Source of the DNA: Paraburkholderia graminis C4D1M
Lineage (GTDB): Bacteria; Pseudomonadota; Gammaproteobacteria; Burkholderiales; Burkholderiaceae
Assembly (NCBI RefSeq): GCF_000172415.1
Contig: NZ_ABLD01000003.1
Coordinates: 62,001 to 126,000 of the forward strand
Reading direction: 5' to 3'
Length of the DNA stretch: 64,000 nt
Numbering within the stretch: position 1 is the first letter of the stretch; the number at the start of each line of letters is the position of its first letter. Made by a program: the position numbers and the translations under genes. This document shows, piece by piece, positions 44,098 through 53,795 of this stretch. Under the pieces are notes generated by a model. It was given only the letters and a program-made list of their open reading frames with translations. It made no database searches and was not told where the DNA came from.

Positions 44098-45762
44098 TCA
44101 TTTCACCTTGCTTTTATCAAGCTTCTTGCCTGTCTCCGCATTGAAGCGCTCGACGTATTCCTCGATGAGCCGCCGCATCGCGCGTCCGATCTGCCGGTAG
44201 TCCGACTCGTTGAGATTGGCGAGCGACACGCGCCCCGACGCATGCTGCGTGCCGAAGCCGAGCCCCGGCAACAGCACCACCCGCGCCTCGCGCGCGAGCC
44301 GGAACAGCAGTTCGGTGGGCTGCGTGTTCTTCAATTGCCACTCGACAAACTCGCGCCCGAACATCCGTTCGCCGAGGAACTCGGCGTCGAGAATCGTGTA
44401 GTAATCGACCTGGTTCGGATCGTCGTCCTCGAACGAAATGCCGAGTTCCTCGTAGAGCGCCTGCTTGCGCTTGCGGATCAGGCGCTTCAACGCGTTCTTG
44501 TACGCGTCGGGCGTGTCCATCAGCGAGAACAGCGAAAAGAGCACCATCTGCACCTGCTGCGGCGTCGACAAGCCCGCCGTGTGATTGAGCGCGACGGTAC
44601 GGCTGTCGGCAACCAGACGGTCGATGAACTTGAGCTTCTCGGGCTCCGTCGTGATCGATTCATAACGCTCGTGCAACTGCTCCTTCGCCTCTTTCGGCAA
44701 CTCGGCAATCAACCTGTCGAGCACATTGTCGCGATGCGTCGCGATGGTGCCAAGACGCCAGCCGGTCGCGCCGAAGTACTTCGAGTACGAGTACACGAGA
44801 ATCGTATTCTTCGGCGCGAGCGCGAACAGCGACACGAAGTCGTCCGCGAACGTGCCATACACGTCGTCGGTGAGAAGAATCAGATCCGGGCGTTCCTTGA
44901 CGATGTCGGCAATGTATTGAAGGCTCTCGTCGTCCATCTTCACCGAAGGCGGATTGCTCGGGTTCACGAGAAAGAATGCCTTGACCTTCGGATCGCGCAG
45001 CTTGTCGAGTTCCTCTTTCGAATACTGCCAGTTGCTCTCGACGGCGGCGTGAAGGTTCACCACGTTCAACTGGTAGTCGTTCAGTCGCGGAATCTCGATG
45101 TACGGCGTGAAGATCGGCATGCCGAGCGCGATCGTATCGCCGGCTTTGAGCAGGTGATTCTCGCGCATCGTGTTGAAGATGTATGTCATGGCCGCCGTGC
45201 CGCCCTCCACGGCGAACACGTCGAACTCGCCGACAAACGGATGCTGCCCGATCATCTCGCGGCGCAGATACTGGCCGACAATTATTTCGGATAGCTTAAG
45301 CATCCGGTCCGGCACCGGATAGTTCGATGCGAGGATGCCTTCGCACATTTCATACAGGAAATCGCCCGCGGAAAGTCCCAACTGATCGCGCACATACGAC
45401 ACGGCGCCGCGCAAAAAGTCGATGCCGGGCACGCCCTTGTTCTCGCGCAGGAACAGATCGAAGCGCTCTTCGAGACCATCGCGCCGCGGGAATCCGCCGA
45501 CGCCCTCCGGCATGTACGCGAACGAACGCTCCGACTCGCGCATCGCAAAGAGGCCGAGTTGCCAGAAGCCGTGACGCGGAATCGTCGCGAGAAAATTCGG
45601 GTTGCCGCGCCCGGCGTTGAGCATCGCCGCGTTGGCCGGACGCTCGACCGCGCCGCCGCCCGCGGCCTTGATGAGTTCATCCTTCAATTCGAACGGGCTC
45701 AGCGCGGCAAGACCCGCTTGCGCCATATCGCCATGTTTGCTGTCGCCCTTCTCTTTTGCCAT
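44098..45762 (-). CDS. aspD: Aspartate 4-decarboxylase / bifunctional aspartate aminotransferase
   Basis: A 554-residue PLP enzyme of the aspartate beta-decarboxylase family, converting L-aspartate to L-alanine and CO2, with aminotransferase activity. It carries LNAGRGNPNFLATIPRHGF near residue 50, MPEGVGGFPRRDGLEERF, VNPSNPPSVKM and YSYSKYFGATGWRLG with the PLP lysine. The length matches the roughly 530-550 family size, much longer than ordinary AspAT. It lies directly downstream of the aspT genes, and together they drive electrogenic aspartate/alanine exchange, which can create proton motive force and resist acid. Confidence 0.93.
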   Translation of the reverse strand: MAKEKGDSKHGDMAQAGLAALSPFELKDELIKAAGGGAVERPANAAMLNAGRGNPNFLATIPRHGFWQLGLFAMRESERSFAYMPEGVGGFPRRDGLEERFDLFLRENKGVPGIDFLRGAVSYVRDQLGLSAGDFLYEMCEGILASNYPVPDRMLKLSEIIVGQYLRREMIGQHPFVGEFDVFAVEGGTAAMTYIFNTMRENHLLKAGDTIALGMPIFTPYIEIPRLNDYQLNVVNLHAAVESNWQYSKEELDKLRDPKVKAFFLVNPSNPPSVKMDDESLQYIADIVKERPDLILLTDDVYGTFADDFVSLFALAPKNTILVYSYSKYFGATGWRLGTIATHRDNVLDRLIAELPKEAKEQLHERYESITTEPEKLKFIDRLVADSRTVALNHTAGLSTPQQVQMVLFSLFSLMDTPDAYKNALKRLIRKRKQALYEELGISFEDDDPNQVDYYTILDAEFLGERMFGREFVEWQLKNTQPTELLFRLAREARVVLLPGLGFGTQHASGRVSLANLNESDYRQIGRAMRRLIEEYVERFNAETGKKLDKSKVK

Positions 45763-45854
45763 GATGCGTTCTCCAATGAGCCAGATGAAAGCGCCGCCGC
45801 GAGTTGCTCTGCGTGATGCCGCGGCCGGCGCGAAGAGACCGATACAACGCTCCG

Positions 45855-47537
45855 CTAGACGAGCCCCACCACCAGCGGCCCGAGCAACGTCAACGCGACG
45901 TTTGCAATCGCATACGTGATGGCGAACGGCACGGTCGGCACCGCGCTTTCCGCCTTGTCGAGCACGCCGCCGAACGCCGGATTGGCGCTGCGCGAGCCCG
46001 TCAGCGCGCCCGCCAGGATGGCCGCGTTGTTGTAGCGAAGCACGTAGCGGCCGAACAGCATCGTGAGCAGAAGCGGGAACAGCGTGACGAATACGCCGAG
46101 CAGGAAGATCGTCATGCCGCTCTGCTTGACGGTCACCACCGCCTGCAAGCCGGAATTCAGGCCGACCACGGCGACGAAAGCGGCGAGTCCGAAGTCCTTC
46201 AGCAACTGCGAAGCAGCCGTGGGCATCACGCCGTACATCGGATGCTTGCCGCGCATCCAGCCGAACAGCAGGCCGGCAAGCAGGCAGCCGCCGCCGGAAC
46301 CGAGCGTGAGCGGAATGCCGCCGACATTGACGACGATCAGGCCGATCAGCAAGCCGAGCACGAGACCCACGCCCATGTAGATGAAGTCGGTCTTGATGGT
46401 GTACGGCAGTTCGTAACCCGCGGCGTCGACGGCGCGCTTCGTGTCTTTCGGCGATCCGTAGAACGTGATGACGTCGCCGTGTTCGAGCTTTGTCTCAGGC
46501 AGTAGCGGCAGCGGCTGACCGGCGCGCGAAATGCTCTGGATGTACACGCCGTGGCGCATGTCGCGGTCCACGATCTCGCGTGCCGCGGCGATTGTGGTGT
46601 GGTTCATGCCTTTGCGCGTGAACACGCCTTCGCGCGTTTGCATGACGACGCCCACGTCGCCGATGTCGGCGACCTCGCTGCCGTTCGAGCCGAATTCGAC
46701 GACGGCTTCGCGACGGCCCACGACCAGCACGACGTCGTCGGGTTCGAGGATCAGATCGGGCGTCGGGTCGAGCGTATGACCGCCGCGCTTGACGCGCTCG
46801 ATGGTCAGCAGATCGCGATGCAGCGTCTCCACTTCTTTCACGGATTTGCCCGCGCTGACGTCGATCCGGTACGCGCGCCCCACCAGTTCCGGCAACGCGC
46901 GCAGTTGCCCCGGTCCTTGCGCCGGCGCGCCCGCTGCAAGCTCGCGTTCGGCTTCGATGGACGCATCGCGCAGGCTCTGCCCCATGAACTTCGGCAAGAT
47001 GTTCACGCACACGATGATCGCGCCGAGCGAGCCGAACACGTAGGTCACCGCGTAGGCAATCGCCACGTCAGATTGCAGCGCCTTGACCTGGTCCGCGGGC
47101 AAGCCGAGGCGCGCGATCGCGTCGCCCGCCGTGCCGATAATCGCCGACTGCGTCAGCGCGCCGCCTGCGAGGCCGGCCGCGAGTCCCTTGTTCAGATGGA
47201 ACAGCTTCGCGCACACCACGACGGTGATGAGCGCCGTGACCGCGAGAAAGACCGCCATCGCGATTTCGCGCAGCGTCTTGCGGTTCAGCGAATTGAAGAA
47301 GCCGGGACCCGAGTCGTAGCCGACCGCGTAGATAAACACCGCGAACATCACCGACTTGACGCCGTTGTCGATCGTCACGCCGGCCTGGCTGATGACCACG
47401 GCGGCAAGCAGCGAGCCGCCCACGCCGCCCAACTGGAATTTGCCGAAGTTGATCTGGCCGATGAAGTAACCCGCCGCCAGCGACAGAAACAGCGCTATCT
47501 CAGGCGATTTCTGAAAGATTTGATGTAGCCAGTCCAT
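45855..47537 (-). CDS. aspT: Aspartate:alanine antiporter (AspT family), copy 1
   Basis: A 560-residue inner-membrane exchanger. N-terminal TM block (SPEIALFLSLAAGYFIGQIN, VMFAVFIYAVGYDSGPGFF), a central cytoplasmic part of about residues 200-380 with two RCK_C/TrkA-C domains (KRGGHTLDPTPDLILEPDD, LPETKLEHGDVITFYG) and a C-terminal TM block (LTLGSGGGCLLAGLLFGWM, LTGSRSANPAFGGVLDKAES). It takes up aspartate in exchange for the alanine made by AspD, encoded about 90 bp downstream. Confidence 0.92.
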   Translation of the reverse strand: MDWLHQIFQKSPEIALFLSLAAGYFIGQINFGKFQLGGVGGSLLAAVVISQAGVTIDNGVKSVMFAVFIYAVGYDSGPGFFNSLNRKTLREIAMAVFLAVTALITVVVCAKLFHLNKGLAAGLAGGALTQSAIIGTAGDAIARLGLPADQVKALQSDVAIAYAVTYVFGSLGAIIVCVNILPKFMGQSLRDASIEAERELAAGAPAQGPGQLRALPELVGRAYRIDVSAGKSVKEVETLHRDLLTIERVKRGGHTLDPTPDLILEPDDVVLVVGRREAVVEFGSNGSEVADIGDVGVVMQTREGVFTRKGMNHTTIAAAREIVDRDMRHGVYIQSISRAGQPLPLLPETKLEHGDVITFYGSPKDTKRAVDAAGYELPYTIKTDFIYMGVGLVLGLLIGLIVVNVGGIPLTLGSGGGCLLAGLLFGWMRGKHPMYGVMPTAASQLLKDFGLAAFVAVVGLNSGLQAVVTVKQSGMTIFLLGVFVTLFPLLLTMLFGRYVLRYNNAAILAGALTGSRSANPAFGGVLDKAESAVPTVPFAITYAIANVALTLLGPLVVGLV

Positions 47538-47622
47538 CGTGCCCTCGCTTTTTAGTTTGTCATACTAATTACCAGCCACTGCCGCGAGCGCACGAGCGAC
47601 GCCTGACGGCACTGCTGACTGC

Positions 47623-49305
47623 CTAACCCAACTTGCCGGCAACGCCGACCACGACCGGACCCATCAACGGCAAAAGGATGTTGGAGAGCGCATAGGTGAT
47701 CGTGTAGCCGATCACCGGCGTCGAATTGCCGGCCACGCCGACCAGCGCGCTGATCGCGGGCGTGCTGCACTGCTGACCGGCGATCGCGCCGAGCAGCATC
47801 GGCGTGTCGAGCTTGAGGAACACGCGGCCTATCCATAAGGACAACAGCCCCGGCACGAGCACGAGCAGAATGCCCGCCGCCGGCAACGCGAGGCCGTACT
47901 CGCGCACGAGCCTGATGGCATCCGGTCCCGCCGACAAACCGACCGCGGCGATAAACGTGGCGAGCCCGAAGTCCTTGAGAATCTGCGCCGCTGCCGAAGG
48001 CAACGAGCCGACGAGCGGATAGCGCGAGCGAATCCAGCCGAATAGCAGGCCCGACAGCAGACATCCGCCGCCCGTGCCCAGTGCGAGCGACACGCCGCCG
48101 ATGCGCCCGCCGAGATGACCGATCGCCATGCCCGCGAGCACGCCGAGGCCGAGATAGACGAAGTCGGTCTTCTGCGTGGCGACGAGCACATAGCCGAGAC
48201 GCCGGGCGCCGCGCTCCACGTCGGTCTTCGCGCCGACGAGCGTCAGCACGTCGCCGCGATTGAGTTCCGTGCCGGGCAACGCGGGGATCGTCGAGTCGAG
48301 CCGTGCGACGGCCGCGATATAGACGCCGCGTCCCTGCTCCGGGGCCGCGCGTTCGCGCAGTTGAGCGACCGTGAGACCGTGCGCGTCGCGCCGCGTCAGC
48401 ACCACATCGCGCGTCTCCGCGAGGACCTGGCCGAAGTCCGCGCCGTCGACTTCATCGCCGAGACCCGGCCCCGCCGCGACGATCGCTTCGCGCCGGCCGC
48501 CTACCAGCACGAGGTCGCCGGACGCGAGCGCGAGTTGCGGCTCGACGGGCAGGTCCGAGCCGTTGCGCCGCACCTGCTCGATGGTGAGATTGAAGCCGTG
48601 CTGCTGTTCGATGGCGAAAACCGTCGCTCCATGAGCGCCGTCGATGCGGAACGCGCGGCCCACCAGCGCGGGCGCCGCGGCGCGCTGTCCGTCGCCTAGG
48701 GCGCCGTCGCCGCCGAGCGTGCGCCACATTTTTTCCGCCTCGGCGCGCAAATCGATGCGCAACAGCAAGGGCGCGAACTGACTGGTAAAGAGCACGATGG
48801 TGATAAGCCCGAACAGGTAACTCACGCTGTATGCAGTGACGACGTTGGCCTGCAGGCGCACCGTCTCAGCTTCCGCGAGACCGAGCTTCGCGATCGCCTC
48901 CGAAGCCGTGCCGATCACCGCGGACTCCGTTGCCGCGCCGGCCAGCAGGCCGGCTGCGGTGCCGGCGTCGAGCCGCATCACGGCCACCGCGATGACGATC
49001 AGCGCGAGCACCGACACGATCTCGATCACCGACAGCAGCCCATAGCGCCAGCCCCGGCCGATATTGGCGAAAAACTGCGGCCCGCCCGTGAAGCCCAGCG
49101 CAAAGATGAAGAGCGCGAATGCAATGTTCTTCAAATCGGGGGCGAGCCGCGCGCCGGTCTGACCCAATAGCAGCGCGACGATCAACGTGCCGCAAACGCC
49201 GCCCAATTGAATAAGGCCGATACGAAAGGAGCCGATCAAATAGCCGATTGCGAGGCTCGTGAACAGCGCGATCTCCGGTTGAGCCCTCAGCAATTCAGCG
49301 ATCAT
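47623..49305 (-). CDS. AspT-family antiporter, copy 2
   Basis: A 560-residue paralogue of the adjacent AspT, with the same layout: TM block (IALFTSLAIGYLIGSFRIGL, IAFALFIFALGFTGGPQFF), two RCK_C domains and a C-terminal TM block (LALGTGGGCLLSGLLFGWI, IAGQQCSTPAISALVGVAGN). The sequences have clearly diverged: the SRSANP stretch of copy 1 is QQCSTP here. The start MIAELLRAQPEIALF at 49305 aligns with copy 1 and was preferred over an upstream ATG at 49362. It is first in the aspT2-aspT1-aspD block. The two copies may form a mixed transporter or differ in substrate. Confidence 0.88.
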   Translation of the reverse strand: MIAELLRAQPEIALFTSLAIGYLIGSFRIGLIQLGGVCGTLIVALLLGQTGARLAPDLKNIAFALFIFALGFTGGPQFFANIGRGWRYGLLSVIEIVSVLALIVIAVAVMRLDAGTAAGLLAGAATESAVIGTASEAIAKLGLAEAETVRLQANVVTAYSVSYLFGLITIVLFTSQFAPLLLRIDLRAEAEKMWRTLGGDGALGDGQRAAAPALVGRAFRIDGAHGATVFAIEQQHGFNLTIEQVRRNGSDLPVEPQLALASGDLVLVGGRREAIVAAGPGLGDEVDGADFGQVLAETRDVVLTRRDAHGLTVAQLRERAAPEQGRGVYIAAVARLDSTIPALPGTELNRGDVLTLVGAKTDVERGARRLGYVLVATQKTDFVYLGLGVLAGMAIGHLGGRIGGVSLALGTGGGCLLSGLLFGWIRSRYPLVGSLPSAAAQILKDFGLATFIAAVGLSAGPDAIRLVREYGLALPAAGILLVLVPGLLSLWIGRVFLKLDTPMLLGAIAGQQCSTPAISALVGVAGNSTPVIGYTITYALSNILLPLMGPVVVGVAGKLG

Positions 49306-49837
49306 GTTGGCCGGCCAATTTATAGGTTCGATTAGCGATCTGCTCAATAACGCCGACTGCAAATTGCGTGACTGCTTTCGTGAAGACTGTTCTGATCTGG
49401 GTCAATGGTTCAACTGGACGGTTCAATTAAACGCCATATGACGGAACAGGCAGGCAGCGCAATACGAACGCCGCACTGAACTACTGCGTCATTGAAAAAG
49501 ACAGCATTTGCAATCGGACCACGCCGATGGCTTTGCAGGGACAAATTGCCACAGGTACCGTGCGTGCGGCGCGTTTTACCGTTTCCGCCCAAGACAGCGT
49601 CTGGCGCTCACGGGCTTTTTTAAATTATGTAAGTTGAGAAGACCTGTCAATGTTATTTTTTTCGCAGTTGTTCTTGACTTCGCGAATAGCGGACCTATGG
49701 AAAGGCACCTTCTAGCCGTTTTATTGCATTGCACCTTTTGATGAATTCCTTATACTCGTTTTCACTGAGCGCTAAAGCGCCGTCTTCATAAAACTGCGAA
49801 TTGCGCAGCGCCGGTATGCGATTAAATGGAGTGAGCA
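49306..49837. other. Divergent intergenic region
   Basis: About 530 bp, notably AT-rich at 49610-49780. It contains a GGTTCAA direct repeat (49406-49412 and 49419-49425) about 100 bp upstream of aspT copy 2, and a sigma-70-like promoter at 49729-49756 for the dehydrogenase gene. I see no coding frame with family features. Confidence 0.55.
49729..49756 (+). promoter_or_regulatory. Candidate sigma-70 promoter for the 2-hydroxyacid dehydrogenase gene
   Basis: TTGCAC (-35, 49729-49734) and TATACT (-10, 49751-49756) are separated by 16 bases, within an AT-rich segment. The predicted start near 49763 leaves about 75 bases of leader before the ATG at 49838, which has a GGAGTGAG ribosome-binding site. 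Confidence 0.5.
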
Positions 49838-50859
49838 ATGCGCATGATCCTGTTCAGCAGCCGTCAATACGACGTCGAGACTTTCACCGAAGCGAATGCC
49901 GCGCATCGCTATGAACTGCATTTCCAGGAATCGCATCTGAACAGCGAAACCGCCGTGCTCGCGCGTGGCTATGAGGTCGTGTGTCCGTTCGTCAACGATC
50001 GTGTCGACGCCGCGGCGCTCGAACATCTGCATGCTGGCGGCACGCGCATGATCGCGTTGCGCTCCGCAGGCTTTAATCACGTCGATCTCGCAACGGCCGA
50101 GCGCCTCGGCATTGCCGTCGCCCGCGTGCCCGCTTATTCGCCGCACGCCGTCGCCGAGCATGCGGTGGGCCTCGTGCTCGCGCTGAACCGGCGCCTCCCG
50201 CGTGCGGTCGCGCGCACGCGCGAGGGCGACTTCTCGCTGCACGGACTATTGGGCTTCGATCTGCACGGCAAGACAGTCGGCGTGATCGGCACCGGCATGA
50301 TCGGCCGCGTGTTCGGACGCATCATGTCGGGCTTCGGCATGCGCGTGCTGGCGTACGATCCCGGCACGCCCGCCGACGATCTGCTCGCGCTCGGCGCGCG
50401 CTATGTGACGCTCGACACGCTTCTCGCGGAATCGGACATTGTCAGCCTGCATTGTCCGTTGCTTCCGGCAACGTACCATCTGATCGACGCGGCCGCGCTC
50501 GCCAGAATGAAGCGCGGCGCGATGCTGATCAACACGGGGCGCGGCGGGCTCGTCGAAAGCAATGCGCTGGTCGGCGCGCTGAAGGACGGTCAGCTCGGCC
50601 ATCTGGGGCTCGACGTCTACGAGGAAGAAGGCGGTCTGGTCTTCGAGGACCATTCGAATCTACCGCTGCAAGACGACGTGCTCGCGCGTCTTCTGATGTT
50701 CCGAATGTGATCGTCACCGCGCACCAGGCGTTTTTTACACGCGAGGCGATGAACGAGATCGCGCAGACCACGCTCGCGAACGTCGCCGCGTGGCAAGCGG
50801 GCACGCCTCGCAACGCGGTGCATGCGAACGACCAGGCGTCGTCGGGCCTGCCTGGCTGA
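49838..50859 (+). pseudogene. D-2-hydroxyacid (D-lactate) dehydrogenase with a frameshift
   Basis: Together two frames encode a normal NAD-dependent D-2-hydroxyacid dehydrogenase of about 340 residues (LdhA type: D-lactate from pyruvate). The first frame has MRMILFSSRQYDVETF, GVIGTGMIGRVFGRIM for NAD and TGRGGLVES with the catalytic Arg. LGLDVYEEEGG carries the catalytic Glu. It ends early in LLMFRM at 50710. The second frame continues with NVIVTAHQAFFTREAMNEIA, which holds the catalytic His. One C is missing at about 50701 (TTCCG where TTCCCG is expected). If real, the product lacks the catalytic histidine. Confidence 0.85.
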
Positions 50860-50869
50860 AGCCGGAAAT

Positions 50870-51484
50870 CTACCCACCGCCCGCGTTCAGCGGAACGGGG
50901 CGAATCGCCGTGCGGGCGTCGTCCGGTGCGCCGCATATCTCGCGCAGCAACGCCGCCTCGCGCTCGTGCACTTCCACCGGAAACCAGCGCGCCCCGGCAT
51001 CGGCGAGATAGCGCGCGCGATGCTGCCCGTTGCGAAACGCCACCACGCCCTCGCGCTCGAAACCGAGCCACCCGAGCAGGCCCGAAGCGCGGCGCGTCGA
51101 GATCGTCACGTAGGGCATCTGCGGAATGCGCGGATTGTCCGGATCGAGGAACTCGCGAATGCCGCGCACCTTTCCCGCATGCCATTCGGCAACGGGCTTC
51201 AGAACATAATCGGTGTTGTCGCGATCGGCGCACGCGAGCAGCTTGCGCACGTCGACCACGACGACCTGATGCCGCGTGCCGTCGGCGACGAAGACGCGTT
51301 TCAGACGCACGTGGTCGTACCATGAATGCCGGTCGAGCGGGACGATCCAGACGGTCTCCGCGCAGGCCGGCGCACCCGCGGACGGTGAATTGGCGAGAGG
51401 CAAAGGCAGGCTCGATAAGCTGGCGGCAGCTCGCCAGCGCGTTAAGAGAGCGCTAACGCTACGAGTCGATTGTGAAAGAAGCAT
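50870..51484 (-). CDS. Possible plasmid fertility inhibition factor (FiwA)-like protein
   Basis: A 204-residue soluble protein. The central part (WIVPLDRHSWYDHVRLKRVF, VVDVRKLLACADRD) and VVAFRNGQHRARYLADAGA resemble ParB/sulfiredoxin-fold proteins, whose R/GxHR loop binds nucleotide, and the plasmid fertility-inhibition group (FiwA/Osa). The assignment rests on my recall of that group and is moderate. The start MLLSQSTRSV at 51484 was chosen; upstream ATGs would overlap the divergent enoyl-CoA hydratase gene. No plasmid or conjugation genes are nearby, so it may be a domesticated chromosomal relative. Confidence 0.5.
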   Translation of the reverse strand: MLLSQSTRSVSALLTRWRAAASLSSLPLPLANSPSAGAPACAETVWIVPLDRHSWYDHVRLKRVFVADGTRHQVVVVDVRKLLACADRDNTDYVLKPVAEWHAGKVRGIREFLDPDNPRIPQMPYVTISTRRASGLLGWLGFEREGVVAFRNGQHRARYLADAGARWFPVEVHEREAALLREICGAPDDARTAIRPVPLNAGGG

Positions 51485-51578
51485 GTCAAGCCACGGTATT
51501 AGCTGCTGTGCATGAGCGCTGCACTGGCGCCCGAACGGATCAACGAACGGGCGAACGCGGACCTTCAGGGAGACGACG

Positions 51579-52385
51579 ATGATAAGCACGCAAAATTTCA
51601 ACCAATATGTGCGTATCGAAGCTAACCGTGATAACGGCGTAGCAACCATCGTGCTTGAGCGTCCGGAGCGGCGTAATGCGGTCGACCGCCTCGTCGCCGA
51701 TGCGTTGAGCGCCGCGTTTCAATGCTTCGAAGCCGAGCCCGCGTGGCGCGCGGCCGTGCTGTTCGGCGCGTGCGGCACCTTCTGCGCAGGCGCGGATCTG
51801 AGCGCGCTCGCCGACGACACGCGCCGCAACGAGATTCACGCGGACGGCAGCGGTCCCGGACCGATGGGACCGACGCGCATGCATTTCACGAAGCCGGTGA
51901 TCGCGGCCATTGCGGGCTATGCGGTCGCGGGCGGTCTGGAGCTGGCGGCCATGTGCGACCTGCGTGTCGTCGAGGAGGACGCGGTGCTCGGCGTGTTCTG
52001 CCGCCGCGTCGGCATTCCGTTGATCGACGGCGGGACGATTCGCTTGCCGCGGCTGATCGGCATGTCGCGCGCGCTCGATCTGATACTCACCGGCCGCGCG
52101 GTGAGCGCGCAGGAAGCGCTCGCTTTCGGCCTCGCGAATCGCGTGGTCGCCAAAGGCGAGGCGCGCGCGGCGGCCGAGCAACTAGCCGCCGAACTCGCGG
52201 CCTTTCCGCAGGCGGCGCTGCTGGCCGACCGCCGCTCGGTGCTGGAAAACAGCATGCTGGACGATCTCGCCGACGCGCTGCGGCGCGAAGGCGCCGGCGG
52301 CTATGCGGCGGTTTTCGACGAAGGTGTTGCGGGCGCCGAGCGTTTTACGAAGGGCGCGGGACGTCACGGCAAGGCGTCGGATTAA
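51579..52385 (+). CDS. Enoyl-CoA hydratase/isomerase family protein
   Basis: A 268-residue crotonase-fold protein. The oxyanion-hole motif GTFCAGADLSALADD is near residues 64-78, and YAVAGGLELAAMCDLRVV at about 113-130 is also typical. The usual second catalytic glutamate region reads VFCRRVGIPLIDGGTIRLPR, so it may be an isomerase or other crotonase activity and not a classical hydratase. It is divergent from the FiwA-like gene and stands alone. Confidence 0.85.
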   Translation: MISTQNFNQYVRIEANRDNGVATIVLERPERRNAVDRLVADALSAAFQCFEAEPAWRAAVLFGACGTFCAGADLSALADDTRRNEIHADGSGPGPMGPTRMHFTKPVIAAIAGYAVAGGLELAAMCDLRVVEEDAVLGVFCRRVGIPLIDGGTIRLPRLIGMSRALDLILTGRAVSAQEALAFGLANRVVAKGEARAAAEQLAAELAAFPQAALLADRRSVLENSMLDDLADALRREGAGGYAAVFDEGVAGAERFTKGAGRHGKASD

Positions 52386-52550
52386 AAACAACAGCCGCGC
52401 CGTGCACACGACTGAGCGCCCAGCACTATCGTTTTGACTTAGGTAAAATCCCTAACTGTTTTGCTTTCAGCACGGCGCACGCGCTTTCGCCCCGAAAACG
52501 CGCGCCGTCCGCGCGACGTCTCGCGCCGCGCCGATCCACAGTCCGCCGCC

Positions 52551-53715
52551 ATGCCTTTGCCCCTGCTTGCTCTCGCCATTGCCGCCTTTGGCATTGGCAC
52601 CACCGAATTCGTCATCATGGGGCTGTTGCCCAACGTCGCCCGCGATCTGTCGGTGTCGATTCCGGCTGCCGGCATGCTGGTCTCCGCTTATGCGCTCGGC
52701 GTGACGATCGGCGCGCCCATTGTGGCGATCGCCGTCGCCAACATGCCGCGCAAGAAAGCGCTGATGAGCCTGATCGGCGTATTCATCGTCGGCAATCTGC
52801 TGTGCGCGCTTGCGCCGGGCTACGCGGTGCTGATGGCCGCGCGGATCGTCACCGCGTTCTGCCACGGCGCGTTCTTCGGCATCGGCTCAGTGGTGGCCGC
52901 GGGGCTCGTCGCGCCGAACCGCCGCGCGCAGGCCATCGCGCTGATGTTCACCGGCCTCACGCTGGCGAATGTGCTCGGTGTGCCGCTCGGCACGGCGCTC
53001 GGCCAGGCTGCCGGCTGGCGCGCGACCTTCTGGGCAGTGACGGGCATCGGCATCGCCGCGGCCGCCGCGCTCGCGGTCTGCCTGCCGGCGAAGATCGAGA
53101 TGCAGAAAGCGAGCCTCGTGCGCGAATTCGGCGTGCTGAAAAATCCGCAAGTTCTGATGGTGCTCGGCATCAGCGTACTGGCGTCGGCGAGCCTCTTTTC
53201 CACTTTCACGTACATCACGCCGATTCTCGAAGACGTGACCGGTTTCACGCCGCACGCGGTCACGCTCGTGCTGTTGCTGTTCGGCCTTGGGCTGACGGTT
53301 GGCAGCACGCTCGGCGGCAAGCTCGCGGACTGGCGGCTGATGCCGTCGCTGGTGGCGTTCCTGCTCGCCATCGTCGCGATTCTGACGATCTTCGCCGGCA
53401 CCATGCATGCCGAAATTCCGGCGATGATCACGATCTTCGCGTGGGGCGTTCTGGCGTTTGCGATCGTGCCGCCGTTGCAGATACTGATCGTCGACCGCGC
53501 GAGCGATGCGCCGAATCTCGCGTCGACGCTGAATCAGGTGCCTTCAACCTCGGCAATGCGACGGGCGCCTGGCTCGGCGGCATGGCGATCGGTGCGGGTG
53601 CGCCGTTGACTACGCTGCCGTGGGTCGGTGTCGCTATTTCCGTGGGGCGCTGCTGCTTACGCTGTGGTCGGTGTCGATCGACCGGCGTGCACAAAGGATG
53701 GCGGTGGCGGGGTGA
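52551..53715 (+). pseudogene. MFS transporter (AraJ/YdhP type) with two frameshifts
   Basis: Reading across frames restores a normal 12-TM efflux permease of about 388 residues. It starts MPLPLLALAIAAFGIGTTEF, the AraJ/YdhP hallmark, and continues to LASTLNQ at about 53536. There one G is missing from a G run (AATCAGG where AATCAGGG is expected), after which the second frame gives GAFNLGNATGAWLGGMAIG. A second G is missing near 53644-53647, after which a third frame gives LLLTLWSVSIDRRAQRMAVAG and a proper stop at 53715. Two deletions in about 110 bases, both in G runs, suggest sequencing error. Uncorrected, the last TM segments are lost. Confidence 0.82.
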
Positions 53716-53740
53716 ACGCCAGGAGCGCATAGTGAGGCCA

Positions 53741-53779
53741 GCCGGCCGGGCGGCCTTTCTGGGCCATAGCCGGCCGGCG
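53741..53779. terminator. GC-rich inverted repeat between convergent genes
   Basis: GCCGGCCGG at 53741-53749 and GCCGGCCGG at 53769-53777 can pair through their self-complementary CCGGCCGG core. They lie between the end of the MFS gene and the end of fahA. There is a short CTTTCT but no T run, so a terminator role is only suggested. Confidence 0.35.
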
Positions 53780-53795
53780 CTTCAGGTTCACGCGT

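Noticed and set aside
52433..52448. Sigma-70 promoter TTGACT/TAAAAT before the frameshifted MFS gene
   Set aside because: The two hexamers are only 4 bases apart, so they cannot serve as -35 and -10.
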